Shown here: piece after piece, positions 49,352 to 58,572 of the stretch | Layout of the letters: each line of letters opens with the position of its first letter | Numbering within the stretch: position 1 is the stretch's first letter | Notes under the pieces: generated by a model | Told to the model about the DNA's origin: nothing | Database searches by the model: none | Seen by the model: only the letters and a program-made list of their open reading frames with translations | Program-made: the position numbers and the translations under genes | Source of the DNA: Sphingomonadales bacterium UBA2369 | GTDB taxonomy: Bacteria > Pseudomonadota > Alphaproteobacteria > Sphingomonadales > Sphingomonadaceae | Assembly (NCBI GenBank): GCA_002344055.1 | Contig: DDTH01000017.1 | Location: forward strand, 70,771 to 134,770 | Direction: 5' to 3' | DNA length: 64,000 nucleotides

Positions 49352-50275
49352 TCAGTCCAAAGCCTCAAAGATTTCGGGCATTTCCGTCGCCTTCAATTTC
49401 TCGACCTCGGCCAGCACGAAGTCACGCAGCGCCGCCACCTTCGGCGAGCGGCGCTTATATTCCGGATAGACCAGCCAGAAGCCCTTGGCCTCGACCGTCA
49501 CATCCGCGAAGAGCTGCACCAGCCGCCCGGCCGCCATCGTGCCGCGCCAGAACATCGGCGTCAGGATCGCGGCGCCCACGCCGCCCATCGCAGCATTGCC
49601 CTCCATCGATTGTGCGTCGAGCCGGATGCCGCCCGGTTCACTCGCCGGCACGGGGACACCGACCTGCCGAAACCAGTCCGCCCACCAATGATCGTCGGGC
49701 GTGATGCGCGGCACGCGGAGCAGATCGGCGGGCTTGTCGATGCGGTACTGATCGCGGAATTCCGGCGTGCAGAGCGGCGTGCCGTGCAGGCGGAACAGGA
49801 AATGGCTGCGCAGGCCGGGCCAGGCCCTGGCTGTCGCGCCGCTGCGGATCGCGACATCGACATCCTCCTGCGCGAAATCGATCAGGTGATTTTGGGTGAG
49901 CAGCCGCACCGCCAACTCGGGCCGCGGCAGTTGGAAGCGGCCCATGCGCTGCGCCATCCATTCCGACGCGAAGGTCTGGGTCGCGCTGATCGTCAGCACC
50001 GACGCGTTGTCGGCGAGCAGGCCGGAGAAAGCGTCGGCGATCTGATCGAGCCCGGTGGTCACCAGCCCGGCCGCGCGCCGCCCCGCCTCGGTCAGCTGCA
50101 CGCGGCGATTTGCGCGCAGGAACAGGGGCACGCCGAGCCGTTCTTCGAGCAACTTCACCTGATAGCTGACCGCCGCCTGCGTCATGCCGAGTTCGGCGGC
50201 GGCCCGGGTGAAGCTCTGGTGGCGCGCCGCCGCTTCGAAGACGCGGACGGCGGCGAGGGGTGGAAGGCTGCGCAT
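49352..50275 (-). CDS. LysR-family transcriptional regulator (GcvA-like)
   Basis: A 307-residue LysR regulator with N-terminal winged helix (LAAVRVFEAAARHQSFTRAAAELGMTQAAVSYQVKLLEERLGVPLFLR) and a C-terminal ligand-binding domain. The end of the DNA-binding domain and the length fit the GcvA subgroup. It diverges from the two small genes that precede the kynurenine pair; the ligand is unknown. A longer frame upstream (to 50806) lacks a domain start. Confidence 0.85.
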   Translation of the reverse strand: MRSLPPLAAVRVFEAAARHQSFTRAAAELGMTQAAVSYQVKLLEERLGVPLFLRANRRVQLTEAGRRAAGLVTTGLDQIADAFSGLLADNASVLTISATQTFASEWMAQRMGRFQLPRPELAVRLLTQNHLIDFAQEDVDVAIRSGATARAWPGLRSHFLFRLHGTPLCTPEFRDQYRIDKPADLLRVPRITPDDHWWADWFRQVGVPVPASEPGGIRLDAQSMEGNAAMGGVGAAILTPMFWRGTMAAGRLVQLFADVTVEAKGFWLVYPEYKRRSPKVAALRDFVLAEVEKLKATEMPEIFEALD

Positions 50276-50404
50276 CGCCGATACCCATAAGCCAGCCTTA
50301 TTCTCGCTGTCGATCCTTTCGTTGGCGGCACGAGCCGCGAACCGCCATATCCCGGGCAACGAAGAACGACGCGGATGGGCCGCTCGGAACGAGAAGGAAG
50401 TGAC

Positions 50405-50614
50405 ATGATGCAGGACATCATTCTCGGCCGCGTCTGGGCCGATCACCACCAGCGCATCTATGGCAGCGACATTGAGGCGCCGGACGACGGGGCCGCCCGG
50501 ACCGCGCGCACCGCGCCCGGCTCCGTCCCGGTCGCCGGCAAGGCGATCGTGCTCGCTGTGGTCGCCAGCATGGCGAGCCTCGGCTCCAGCCTCGCGACCG
50601 TCGCCACCGCCTGA
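50405..50614 (+). CDS. Small hypothetical protein with C-terminal hydrophobic segment (69 aa)
   Basis: A 69-residue protein behind AAGGAAG, with polar N-terminal 45 residues and a hydrophobic Ala/Val/Ser-rich C-terminal stretch (about 47-69, VAGKAIVLAVVASMASLGSSL) that could be a membrane helix. No family recognised. Confidence 0.5.
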   Translation: MMQDIILGRVWADHHQRIYGSDIEAPDDGAARTARTAPGSVPVAGKAIVLAVVASMASLGSSLATVATA

Positions 50615-50641
50615 ATCAATCGAAATATTGGAGACAAGATC

Positions 50642-50752
50642 ATGAACCGCACCATCGAAACCAAGACCTTCTGGCGCTCGCTGCTCGACAGCTTCCGGGT
50701 GCTGACCCGGCGCCAGTGGCAAGCTCCCTGGCGGGATCGCTCCCCCTATTGA
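50642..50752 (+). CDS. Possible 36-aa microprotein
   Basis: A short frame after TTGGAG encodes 36 residues rich in Arg, Trp and aromatic residues (RRQWQAPWRDRSPY at the end), somewhat like DUF1127-type small basic proteins. A perfect hairpin (50730-50759, GGCGGGATC / GATCCCGCC) overlaps its stop. Too short to be sure it is translated. Confidence 0.35.
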   Translation: MNRTIETKTFWRSLLDSFRVLTRRQWQAPWRDRSPY

Positions 50753-50759
50753 TCCCGCC

Positions 50760-50842
50760 ATCGTCCCGGCGTGAGGCCGCTCTTTCCCGCTTTGGCGCTC
50801 CCGCAAACGGCGCTAAGCGAGGCGTGCCTCCGCCGGGACGAT
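50760..50842 (+). promoter_or_regulatory. Structured leader upstream of the formamidase gene
   Basis: Perfect 12-bp inverted repeat ATCGTCCCGGCG (50760-50771) and CGCCGGGACGAT (50831-50842), extended inward by GAGGC / GCCTC, enclosing about 50 bases. The right arm contains the only ribosome-site-like bases (GGGACGA) before the TTG at 50848, so folding would hide it. Could be translational control, a terminator remnant or a REP-like repeat. Confidence 0.45.
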
Positions 50843-50847
50843 AGATT

Positions 50848-51768
50848 TTGAAGAAGACCAATTTCCTTGCGCTGCTCCCGCTCGCGGCTCTAGCCGCCTG
50901 CTCGATGAGCACGCCGTCCCCTACTCCGCCGCCGCCCGTCGAACCGGCCACGCTGCTGACCTGGGACCAGTTCCTCGCCCGCGAGCGTCCCCAACCTGAC
51001 CGCACCATCTCTTACGGCGATCACGAGCGGCAGGTCGTCGATCTCTATCTTCCGCAAGGCCCCGGCCCCCACCCTGTCGTCGTTATGGTCCATGGCGGCT
51101 GCTGGAGCGCGCCGTGGGACCGCACTTTGATGAACCACATTTCCGGCGACCTGCGCCGGCGCGGCATCGCAGTGTGGAACATCGACTATCGCGTCATCGA
51201 AAATGGCAACGGCTATCCGCACGTCTTCGACGACACCTGGGCAGCGATCCACCAGCTGACGATCCAGGCCTATCAGTACAATCTCGACGTGAATCGGGTG
51301 GTCGCGGTCGGCCATTCCGCCGGCGGGCATCTGGCGCTCTGGTACGGGTCGAAGCGCGCGCGCTGGCAGCCCTTGCCGCACGTGCGAATGATCCCGCCGC
51401 CGGAATTCCGCGCCGTGGTCAGCCTGGGCGGCCTGCCCGATCTGGAACTGGCCGCGCAGCCGCCGGGCAGCGGCTGCGGCACCGAAGTGATCGGGCAGCT
51501 CGTGGGTCCCGGCCGCGCCGATCCCTTCGCCGACACTTCCGTCCCGCGCATGGGCGCTCTCGGTATCCCGCAGGTGCTGATCAACGGTACGCAGGACCGC
51601 ATCATCCCAACCCATTTCGCCGAGGATTATCGCACGAAAATGGCCGCGCTCGGCGACCGCGACATCCGCGTGCGCCTGATCGAGCGGACCGGCCATATCG
51701 AACTGGTCGCGCCGGAGACGGCCGCCTGGGCCGCCGCGGTCGAAGAGATTGAGAGGGCGCTGCGCTGA
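50848..51768 (+). CDS. Alpha/beta hydrolase lipoprotein, probable kynurenine formamidase
   Basis: A 306-residue hydrolase with a lipoprotein signal ending in LAAC (about residue 18). The oxyanion motif HGGCW and the nucleophile GHSAGG are those of the AFMID/arylformamidase type, with a likely catalytic Asp in GTQDRIIP and His in TGHIE. Directly followed by kynureninase (1-base overlap), so formyl-kynurenine hydrolysis is plausible. A lipid anchor would be unusual for that enzyme. Start codon TTG. Confidence 0.65.
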   Translation: MKKTNFLALLPLAALAACSMSTPSPTPPPPVEPATLLTWDQFLARERPQPDRTISYGDHERQVVDLYLPQGPGPHPVVVMVHGGCWSAPWDRTLMNHISGDLRRRGIAVWNIDYRVIENGNGYPHVFDDTWAAIHQLTIQAYQYNLDVNRVVAVGHSAGGHLALWYGSKRARWQPLPHVRMIPPPEFRAVVSLGGLPDLELAAQPPGSGCGTEVIGQLVGPGRADPFADTSVPRMGALGIPQVLINGTQDRIIPTHFAEDYRTKMAALGDRDIRVRLIERTGHIELVAPETAAWAAAVEEIERALR

Positions 51769-52991
51769 TGGCCTTGACGCTCGATCAGGCCCGGGCGGCG
51801 GATGCGGCCGACCCGCTACGCGCATGCCGCGACCGTTTCTCACTGCCCGAGGGAATGATCTATCTCGACGGCAATTCGCTTGGCGCCCTGCCTGCCGGAT
51901 CGGCGGCGAAGGTGGCCAACCTCGTCGAGGCGCAATGGGGCCGCTCGCTCATCAAGGGCTGGAACGAGCACAAATGGATCGACGCCCCGGCCCGCGTCGG
52001 CGCCCGCATCGCCCCGCTGATCGGGGCGAAGCCGAATGAGGTGATCGCGGCGGATTCGACCAGCGTGAATTTGTTCAAACTGCTGGTCGCGGCGGCGCGG
52101 CTGTCGGACCGCAAGACGATCCTCAGCGAAAGCGGCAATTTCCACACCGATCTGCACATCGCCGCCGGGGTCGCGAACCTCACGGGCCTCGCCCTCGACA
52201 TCGCCCCCCGCGCGCAGGTGGAAAAGCGGATCGGCGCGGACACCAATCTGCTTCTGCTGACCCACGTCCACTACAAGACCGCAGAGCGGTTCGACATGGC
52301 CGAGGTGACCGCGAAAGCGAAGGCCGCGGGCGCGACGACGATCTGGGATCTGAGCCACAGCGCGGGCGCGGTGCCGCTCGACCTGAATGGCGACGGCGCG
52401 GAGCTGGCCGTGGGCTGCGGCTATAAATATCTGAATGGCGGCCCCGGCGCCCCGGCCTTCCTCTACGTCGCCGAACATCTGCAGGAACGGCTCGGCTCGC
52501 CGCTGCAAGGCTGGATGGGCCATGCCGCGCCCTTCGCCTTCACCGACGATTACGCCCCCGCCCCCGGCATCGCCCGCTTCCTTGCCGGCACGCCGCCGGT
52601 AATGGGGCTGGAAGCGCTGGAAGCCGGCCTCGACGCGTTCGACGGCGTGACGATGGAGCGGCTCTGGTCGAAGTCGATCGAACTCTTCGACATCTTCCAC
52701 GCCAATATGGAAGCGCATTGCCCGGAGTTGCCGTGCATCACCCCGCGCTGGCACGAGAAGCGCGGCAGCCACATTTCCTTCCGCCACCCGCACGCCTTCG
52801 AGCTTTGCCAGGCGCTGATAGCCCAGAATGTGATCGGCGATTTCCGCGCGCCCGACGTCCTGCGCTTCGGCATCACGCCGCTTTATCTCGGAGCGGAGGA
52901 CATCGTCCGCGCCGTAGACATCCTCGCCCGCATTCTCCGCGACGAGACGTGGCGCGATCCCAAGTTCGCGGTGCGGGGCAAAGTCACCTGA
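51768..52991 (+). CDS. kynU: Kynureninase
   Basis: A 407-residue PLP enzyme that cleaves kynurenine to anthranilate and alanine. The PLP lysine is in CGYKYLNGGPGAP (Lys220), with the DLSHSAGAVP motif before it and GRSLIKGWNEHKW near the N-terminus. Coupled to the hydrolase gene. No kynA (tryptophan dioxygenase) is visible. Confidence 0.95.
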   Translation: MALTLDQARAADAADPLRACRDRFSLPEGMIYLDGNSLGALPAGSAAKVANLVEAQWGRSLIKGWNEHKWIDAPARVGARIAPLIGAKPNEVIAADSTSVNLFKLLVAAARLSDRKTILSESGNFHTDLHIAAGVANLTGLALDIAPRAQVEKRIGADTNLLLLTHVHYKTAERFDMAEVTAKAKAAGATTIWDLSHSAGAVPLDLNGDGAELAVGCGYKYLNGGPGAPAFLYVAEHLQERLGSPLQGWMGHAAPFAFTDDYAPAPGIARFLAGTPPVMGLEALEAGLDAFDGVTMERLWSKSIELFDIFHANMEAHCPELPCITPRWHEKRGSHISFRHPHAFELCQALIAQNVIGDFRAPDVLRFGITPLYLGAEDIVRAVDILARILRDETWRDPKFAVRGKVT

Positions 52992-53052
52992 GCGTTTCTT
53001 GCTCTGGAAACACTAACTCCCTATAGCCCCGCGCTCACTGCTCGGAGCGCCC

Positions 53053-53832
53053 ATGTCCCGCCGCCGCCAGATTTATGAAGGCAAGGCCAAGATCCTCTAC
53101 GAGGGTCCGGAACCGGGCACGCTCATCCAATATTTCAAGGACGACGCGACCGCGTTCAATGCCCAGAAAAAGGGCACGATCAACGGCAAGGGTGTGCTGA
53201 ACAACCGCATCAGCGAGCATATCTTCACGCTGTTGAGCACGATCGGCGTCCCGACCCATTTCATCCGCCGCCTGAACATGCGCGAGCAATTGATCCGGCA
53301 GGTCGAGATCATCCCGATCGAAGTGGTGGTCCGCAACGTCGCAGCCGGCTCCATCTCGACGCGGCTGGGGATCGAGGAAGGCACGCAGCTGCCGCGCACG
53401 ATCATCGAATATTATCTGAAGGACGATGCGCTGGGCGATCCGCTGATCGCGGACGAGCATATCGCCTGCTTCGGCTGGGCCAGCCAGGAGGAGATGAACG
53501 ACATCGCCGACATGGCGATCCGGGTGAACGATTTCCTGTGCGGCCTGTTCGCGGCGATCGGCATCCGGCTGGTCGACTTCAAGCTGGAATTCGGCCGTTT
53601 GTGGGAGAATGATTTCGCCCGTGTGATCCTGGCCGACGAGATCAGCCCCGACGGCTGCCGGCTGTGGGACATGGCTTCGGGCGAGAAGCTCGACAAGGAC
53701 CGCTTCCGCCGCGACCTGGGCGGCGAGGCCGAAGCTTATCAGGAAGTCGCCCGGCGGCTCGGCCTGATGCCGGAGGGCGAGGCGACGCCGGTGCTCGACC
53801 TCGACAGCCACCGCAAGAAGCGCGGGAAATAA
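53053..53832 (+). CDS. purC: SAICAR synthetase
   Basis: A 259-residue enzyme of purine synthesis that joins CAIR with aspartate using ATP. Motifs: YEGKAKILYEG, FKDDATAFNAQKKG, VRNVAAGS, VDFKLEFGR and LADEISPD. Stands alone; no other pur gene nearby in this window. Confidence 0.95.
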   Translation: MSRRRQIYEGKAKILYEGPEPGTLIQYFKDDATAFNAQKKGTINGKGVLNNRISEHIFTLLSTIGVPTHFIRRLNMREQLIRQVEIIPIEVVVRNVAAGSISTRLGIEEGTQLPRTIIEYYLKDDALGDPLIADEHIACFGWASQEEMNDIADMAIRVNDFLCGLFAAIGIRLVDFKLEFGRLWENDFARVILADEISPDGCRLWDMASGEKLDKDRFRRDLGGEAEAYQEVARRLGLMPEGEATPVLDLDSHRKKRGK

Positions 53833-53915
53833 ATACCTACCGACACCCGTCGATATGACCCGTTGTCCGGCTGTAATCCGCCATTGAGGATGATCAAGCA
53901 GCGGGAGAGACGACC

Positions 53916-54233
53916 ATGATCCTGACCACCACACCGGCCATCGAAGGCTATCCGGTCCAGCAATATTTCGGCATCGTCACCGGCGAGGTGATCCTGGGCG
54001 CCAATGTGTTCAAGGATCTGTTCGCGGGCATTCGCGACATCGTCGGCGGCCGTTCCGGTTCCTATGAAACCGTGTTGCGCGAGGCGCGGCAGCAGGCGTT
54101 CGCCGAATTGTCGGCCGAAGCCCAGCGGATGGGCGCGAACGGCGTCATCGGCATCGATATCGATTATGAAGTCGTCGGTTCGGGCGGTTCGATGCTGATG
54201 GTGACCTGTTCGGGAACCGCGGTGCGGATCTGA
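53916..54233 (+). CDS. YbjQ/DUF74 family protein
   Basis: A 105-residue protein of the YbjQ (PF01906) family, which forms pentameric beta-barrels of unknown function: TTTPAIEGYPVQQYFGIVTGEVI, DLFAGIRDIVGGRSGSYE, and GANGVIGIDIDYEVVG. GGAGAG lies 11 bases upstream of the ATG. Confidence 0.9.
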   Translation: MILTTTPAIEGYPVQQYFGIVTGEVILGANVFKDLFAGIRDIVGGRSGSYETVLREARQQAFAELSAEAQRMGANGVIGIDIDYEVVGSGGSMLMVTCSGTAVRI

Positions 54234-54243
54234 ACCGGCAGGC

Positions 54244-55365
54244 TTACCGCGCCGCGGCCTGGCCGCCGCTCTGGCGGCTGCGGGCCTGGGCCATCGCCTG
54301 ACCGGCCTGCAGGAAGGGCAGCGGGTTCACCGCACGGCCGTCGATGCGGACTTCGTAGTGGAGGTGCGGGCCGGTGGAGCGGCCGGTGGAACCCATCAGG
54401 CCGATCAGCTGACCGCGGCGGACGCGCTCGCCATTGGCGACCATGATGCGCGACAGGTGGCCGTAGCGGGTGGCGATGCCGGCGCCGTGGCCCAGTTCGA
54501 TGAAATTGCCGTAACCGCCGCGCACGCCGGCGAAGCTCACGGTCGCGTCGGCGGCGGCGTAGATCGGGGTGCCGGTGGGGCCGGCGAGGTCGATGCCGGC
54601 ATGCATGGCGGCGCGTCCGCGGAAGGGATCGGAACGGGTGCCGAAGCCGCTGGTAAAGCGGGCAATCTCGGTCGGCACCGGAAGCGCCGACGGGATCGAG
54701 GCGACGCCAGCCTCGAGCTGCTCGAGTTCGCGCCAGCTGGCAAACAATTGGGCGAAGCGCGGATCGACGTCATCGTCCGACGCATCCGGCCCGCCGACGC
54801 CGCCGAAGCGGTTGTTCATCAGCCGGTCGGGATCGAGGCCCAGGCGGCGAACCGCCGACATCGTGGCATTCAACCGCTCCCGATTTTCCTGATGCGCCTG
54901 CGCCGCCAGCATCAGCTGCATACCGTCGACTTCGGAGTAGGTCTCGTTCAGTTCGTGATCCGCTGCATTCTCCGGAGCGTCCGCCGAAGCCGGCAGCAGA
55001 CGCGCCAGATCTTCGGAACTGGCCTCACCCGTCATCATCTGGGCGAGGAACGCCTGGCGCTGCTCCAGCAGGTCCGCGCGCTCGTTCGCGGCGGTGCGGA
55101 TGTTCGCGACATCCTGCTCCATCTCGGCCACGCGCGCCTGCATCGTGGCAACGTCGCCGGTAAAGGAAGCGGCATATTGCACGGTCGCATAGCCCGACCA
55201 GGCCAGCAGCGACGCGGCCACGCCGGTCGCGGCGACCTGCAATTTCGTGCCGATGCGGAAGCGCCGCAGGCTACGGCCATCGTGGAGAAAGAGTTCGCGC
55301 GGTTTGAAGGCATTGCGGAACCGCTGGACAAGGCCAACGTTCTTGCGCTGTTGAAGCTCGTTCAT
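54244..55365 (-). CDS. M23-family (LytM-type) peptidase, membrane-anchored
   Basis: A 373-residue protein with a membrane helix (about residues 46-65), a coiled coil (about 75-110) and a C-terminal M23 peptidase domain with zinc residues in HAGIDLAG (HxxxD) and in HLHYEVR (HxH). It probably trims peptidoglycan. The ATG at 55365 follows GGAACGGA. The 150 bases to the DUF455 gene on its right hold no gene. Confidence 0.85.
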   Translation of the reverse strand: MNELQQRKNVGLVQRFRNAFKPRELFLHDGRSLRRFRIGTKLQVAATGVAASLLAWSGYATVQYAASFTGDVATMQARVAEMEQDVANIRTAANERADLLEQRQAFLAQMMTGEASSEDLARLLPASADAPENAADHELNETYSEVDGMQLMLAAQAHQENRERLNATMSAVRRLGLDPDRLMNNRFGGVGGPDASDDDVDPRFAQLFASWRELEQLEAGVASIPSALPVPTEIARFTSGFGTRSDPFRGRAAMHAGIDLAGPTGTPIYAAADATVSFAGVRGGYGNFIELGHGAGIATRYGHLSRIMVANGERVRRGQLIGLMGSTGRSTGPHLHYEVRIDGRAVNPLPFLQAGQAMAQARSRQSGGQAAAR

Positions 55366-55515
55366 TCCGTTCCTCGGAAAAATTGATCTGCCCCCGTGCG
55401 GTGCGAGCATTTCCGACGGCGCAAACGCAAACAGGCCCTGCCTGCTGGCGATGCTGTTCAAGCCGGTCGGATGATGCCCACCCCGAAACTGGGCAGAAAT
55501 TGGGCGACGGGGGCC

Positions 55516-56307
55516 TTAAACCGCAAGGGCGGCATAGAAATCCCGGGACAGACCGGCTTCACCGCGCGCTGAATCGTTGAACGGTGGCTTAACGATCCCA
55601 CGGAAATGGCGGCGAACCAAGGCTTTCCAGGTCTCGACCGGCGCCAGGTCAAGTGATTCGCAACCGTACAAAAACCAGCGCATGCCCGCGCCGACATGGC
55701 GAATCTCGTCGCGATAGATGCGGCCCAGGATTGCGGCGGAACGCGCGTCTCCCGCCCGCTCCAGCGCCGCCACCGTCGCCGGGGTGACGTCCAGTCCGCG
55801 CGCCTCCAGCACCGTCGGCACTACCGCCAGCCGGGCGAGCGGATCCTGCGCGGTCGCCTCTGCCGCTTCCCAGAGTCCCGCATGGGCGGGCAGATCGCCA
55901 TAAGCCGCGCCGAGCGCCCGCAGGCGTCGGTCCAGCAACGCGAAGTGCATCGCCTCGTCTGCGCCGACACCGATCCAGTCGTCGACGAAGCCGCGCGGAA
56001 AACCCGCGCCGAAGCGGCCGATCAGATCGAAGGCCAGGTCGATCGCCGAATATTCGATATGGGCGAGCGCGTGCAGCAGGGCGATGCGGCTGCGCTCGGA
56101 ACCCGCCTTGCCGCGCTTCTTCATGCGCGACGGCGGGAGAAGATCAGGCCGGTCCGGCCGCGCCGGGGCGTCCGGCATGGCCGTATCGAACCGCCATGCG
56201 AGCGCACCCCGCCGCCACGCGCGCGCGACGGAGCGCGCCGCCTTCACCTTGGCTGCCGGCGCGGCGCTCAGCAGCACCGTCCGGCAGGCCTCGGATATGC
56301 TCGTCAC
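55516..56307 (-). CDS. DUF455 ferritin-like protein
   Basis: A 263-residue protein of the DUF455 ferritin-like family. Likely di-iron ligands are in HIEYSAIDLAFD, DEAMHFALLD and DEIRHVGAGMRWF. It may be an oxygenase or an iron-handling enzyme. The start is GTG at 56307, overlapping the M13 peptidase stop as GTGA; a longer frame to 56484 would lie inside that peptidase. Confidence 0.8.
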   Translation of the reverse strand: MTSISEACRTVLLSAAPAAKVKAARSVARAWRRGALAWRFDTAMPDAPARPDRPDLLPPSRMKKRGKAGSERSRIALLHALAHIEYSAIDLAFDLIGRFGAGFPRGFVDDWIGVGADEAMHFALLDRRLRALGAAYGDLPAHAGLWEAAEATAQDPLARLAVVPTVLEARGLDVTPATVAALERAGDARSAAILGRIYRDEIRHVGAGMRWFLYGCESLDLAPVETWKALVRRHFRGIVKPPFNDSARGEAGLSRDFYAALAV

Positions 56308-58424
56308 CAGATGCGCGCTCTTTCCTCGGGCGGAATGTAGAGCGGATCGCCCGGCTGGACGTTGAACGCCTCGTACCAGGCATCGACGTTGCGCAGCGGC
56401 GCGAAGGCGCGGATCTGGCCCGGCGAATGCGGACCGTTGACGATCTGCTGCCGCAGTGCGTCGTCGCGCCACAAGGTCCGCCACACCTGCGCCCAGGCCA
56501 TGAAGAAGCGCTGGTCGCCGGTGAAGCCGCCGACCACCGGCGCGGCGCGCCCGTTCAGCGACGCGAGATAAGCATCGCGCGCGACGAGAATGCCGCCCAA
56601 ATCGCCGATATTCTCGCCCATCGAAACGCGGCCGTTAATGTGCATGCCGGGCAGGGTCGGGAAAGTGTAGCTTTCATATTGCGCGCCGAGCCGCGTCGCC
56701 TGCACCTCGAAAGCGGCCGCATCCTCGGCGGTCCACCAGTCGCGCAGCATGCCGTTGCCGTCGGACTTGCGGCCCTGATCGTCGAAGCCGTGGGTGATTT
56801 CGTGGCCGATCACGCCGCCGATCGCGCCGTAATTGACCGCCGGATCGGCCTGCGGATCGAAGAACGGCGGCTGCAGGATCGCCGCCGGGAAAACGATCTC
56901 GTTCTTCACCGACGAATAATAAGCGTTCACCGTCTGCGGGGTCATGCCCCATTCTGCGCGATCGATCGGCTGGCCGATCCGGGCGCGGCGGAAATCCCAT
57001 TCGAAGGCACGCGCACGCGCCGCATTGCCGAACAGGTCGCCATTGACCACGTTCAGTGCCGAATAGTCGCGCCAGGTCTCAGGATGGCCGATCTTGACCG
57101 TAAAGGTCTCGAGCTTGGCCAGCGCCTCGGCCTTGGTCGCGGCACTCATCCAGGAAAGGTTCTCGATCCGCCGGCGCATCGCCACACGCAGGTTTGCGAC
57201 CAGAGCCGCCATCTGGGTGCGCGATTCCTCCGGGAAATAGAGCGCCACATAGTCGCGCCCGATCGCCTCGCCCATGGCGCCCTCGGCGAAGGAAATGCCG
57301 CGCTTCCAGCGCTCGCGCTGCTCGGGCTGGCCCTGCAGGAAGCGGGACCGGAACTCGAACTGCGCATCGACGAAGCGGCGCGACAGCAAGGGCGCCGACT
57401 GGTCGATCGTGTGGAAGGCCTGCCAGGCGCACAGGGTCGCGATGTCGGTCTCCGCGAAGATCTGCGCGAGCCGCGGGAAAGCGGTGTTCTGCCGCAGCAC
57501 GGCGCGGTCGGCGCGCTCGATGCCGGCGGCGCGGAAATAAGCGGCCCAGGGGAAGCCGGGCGCGTCACGCTGCAGCTCCGCCAGCGTCATCGGATTGTAG
57601 GTGCGGTCGCGGTCGCGGCTTTCGGCGCGGGTCCAGTGCGCCTCGGCAATCTGCGTCTCCAGCGCGAGGATCGCGTCAGCCGCAGCTTCGGCGCCTTCCC
57701 AGCCGCCCAGGGTCAGCATCTGCGCGACATAGTCGCGATAGCGCGCCTTCTGCGGGGCGAAACGGGCGTCGCGATAGAATTCGCGATCAGACAGGCCGAG
57801 GCCTGACTGGCTCATATAGAGAGCGTAGCGGTCCGGATTGCGCTGATCGTCCGACACGCCGGCACCGAACAGAGTAACACCCGGGCGGGCGATGGAGCGG
57901 CCCATCGCTTCGGCCATTTGCTCGCGCGTCTGGATCGCGCGCACCGCGGCCAGCAAAGGCTGGAGCGGCTGCGCATCCAGCCGCTCAACCGCCGCCTCGT
58001 CCATGAAGCTGCGATACAAAGCGGCGACCTTGGCCTGATCGCCGTCCGTCGCCGGATTGCCGAGCCGGTAGCCCTCGACCAGCTGACGTACGCGCGCTTC
58101 GCTCAGATCCCGCAGGGTGGCGAAAGCACCGAAGCTGGACCGGTCGGCCGGAATCTGCGTCGTCCGCGCCCAGCCGCCATTCACATAGCCGAAGAAATCG
58201 GCCCCGGGACGGACGGACGTGTCCATGCCGGCCGTGTCGATCCCCCAAGCACCCATGCGCGCCGCGACAACCGGCGCGTTGCCGCCGCCGCTGGTGCCGG
58301 CGGTCTGGAACAGAGCCGTCATCGTGCAGGCGTCGTCGATGCAATCGCCCCGGTCATGCGCCGCGCCGGGCGCGCTAAAGGCGAGAGCGGCGACACCAGC
58401 CGCCAGCAATATCCTGCTTTTCAA
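56304..58424 (-). CDS. M13-family zinc metallopeptidase, secreted
   Basis: A 706-residue M13 (neprilysin/PepO-like) peptidase with a Sec signal (KSRILLAAGVAALAFSAPGAA), the zinc motif HEITH in GHEITHGFDDQG and the third ligand Glu in ENIGDLGG. The start is TTG at 58424 with GGAGG eight bases upstream. Followed by DUF455 with a four-base overlap. Confidence 0.9.
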   Translation of the reverse strand: MKSRILLAAGVAALAFSAPGAAHDRGDCIDDACTMTALFQTAGTSGGGNAPVVAARMGAWGIDTAGMDTSVRPGADFFGYVNGGWARTTQIPADRSSFGAFATLRDLSEARVRQLVEGYRLGNPATDGDQAKVAALYRSFMDEAAVERLDAQPLQPLLAAVRAIQTREQMAEAMGRSIARPGVTLFGAGVSDDQRNPDRYALYMSQSGLGLSDREFYRDARFAPQKARYRDYVAQMLTLGGWEGAEAAADAILALETQIAEAHWTRAESRDRDRTYNPMTLAELQRDAPGFPWAAYFRAAGIERADRAVLRQNTAFPRLAQIFAETDIATLCAWQAFHTIDQSAPLLSRRFVDAQFEFRSRFLQGQPEQRERWKRGISFAEGAMGEAIGRDYVALYFPEESRTQMAALVANLRVAMRRRIENLSWMSAATKAEALAKLETFTVKIGHPETWRDYSALNVVNGDLFGNAARARAFEWDFRRARIGQPIDRAEWGMTPQTVNAYYSSVKNEIVFPAAILQPPFFDPQADPAVNYGAIGGVIGHEITHGFDDQGRKSDGNGMLRDWWTAEDAAAFEVQATRLGAQYESYTFPTLPGMHINGRVSMGENIGDLGGILVARDAYLASLNGRAAPVVGGFTGDQRFFMAWAQVWRTLWRDDALRQQIVNGPHSPGQIRAFAPLRNVDAWYEAFNVQPGDPLYIPPEERARIW

Positions 58425-58572
58425 GGTGAGTTCCTCCGGGGAGCGGTTTCTTACGAACCTGCTGGGTTTCAGGGAGCGTTCCGGCAAAGCCGCAACACAA
58501 GCCGATGCCGATTCAGCGCAGCTTTATGGAACTCTAGGGGGCGGAATTGCCGCGGGCCAGTCCGAATCCGTC

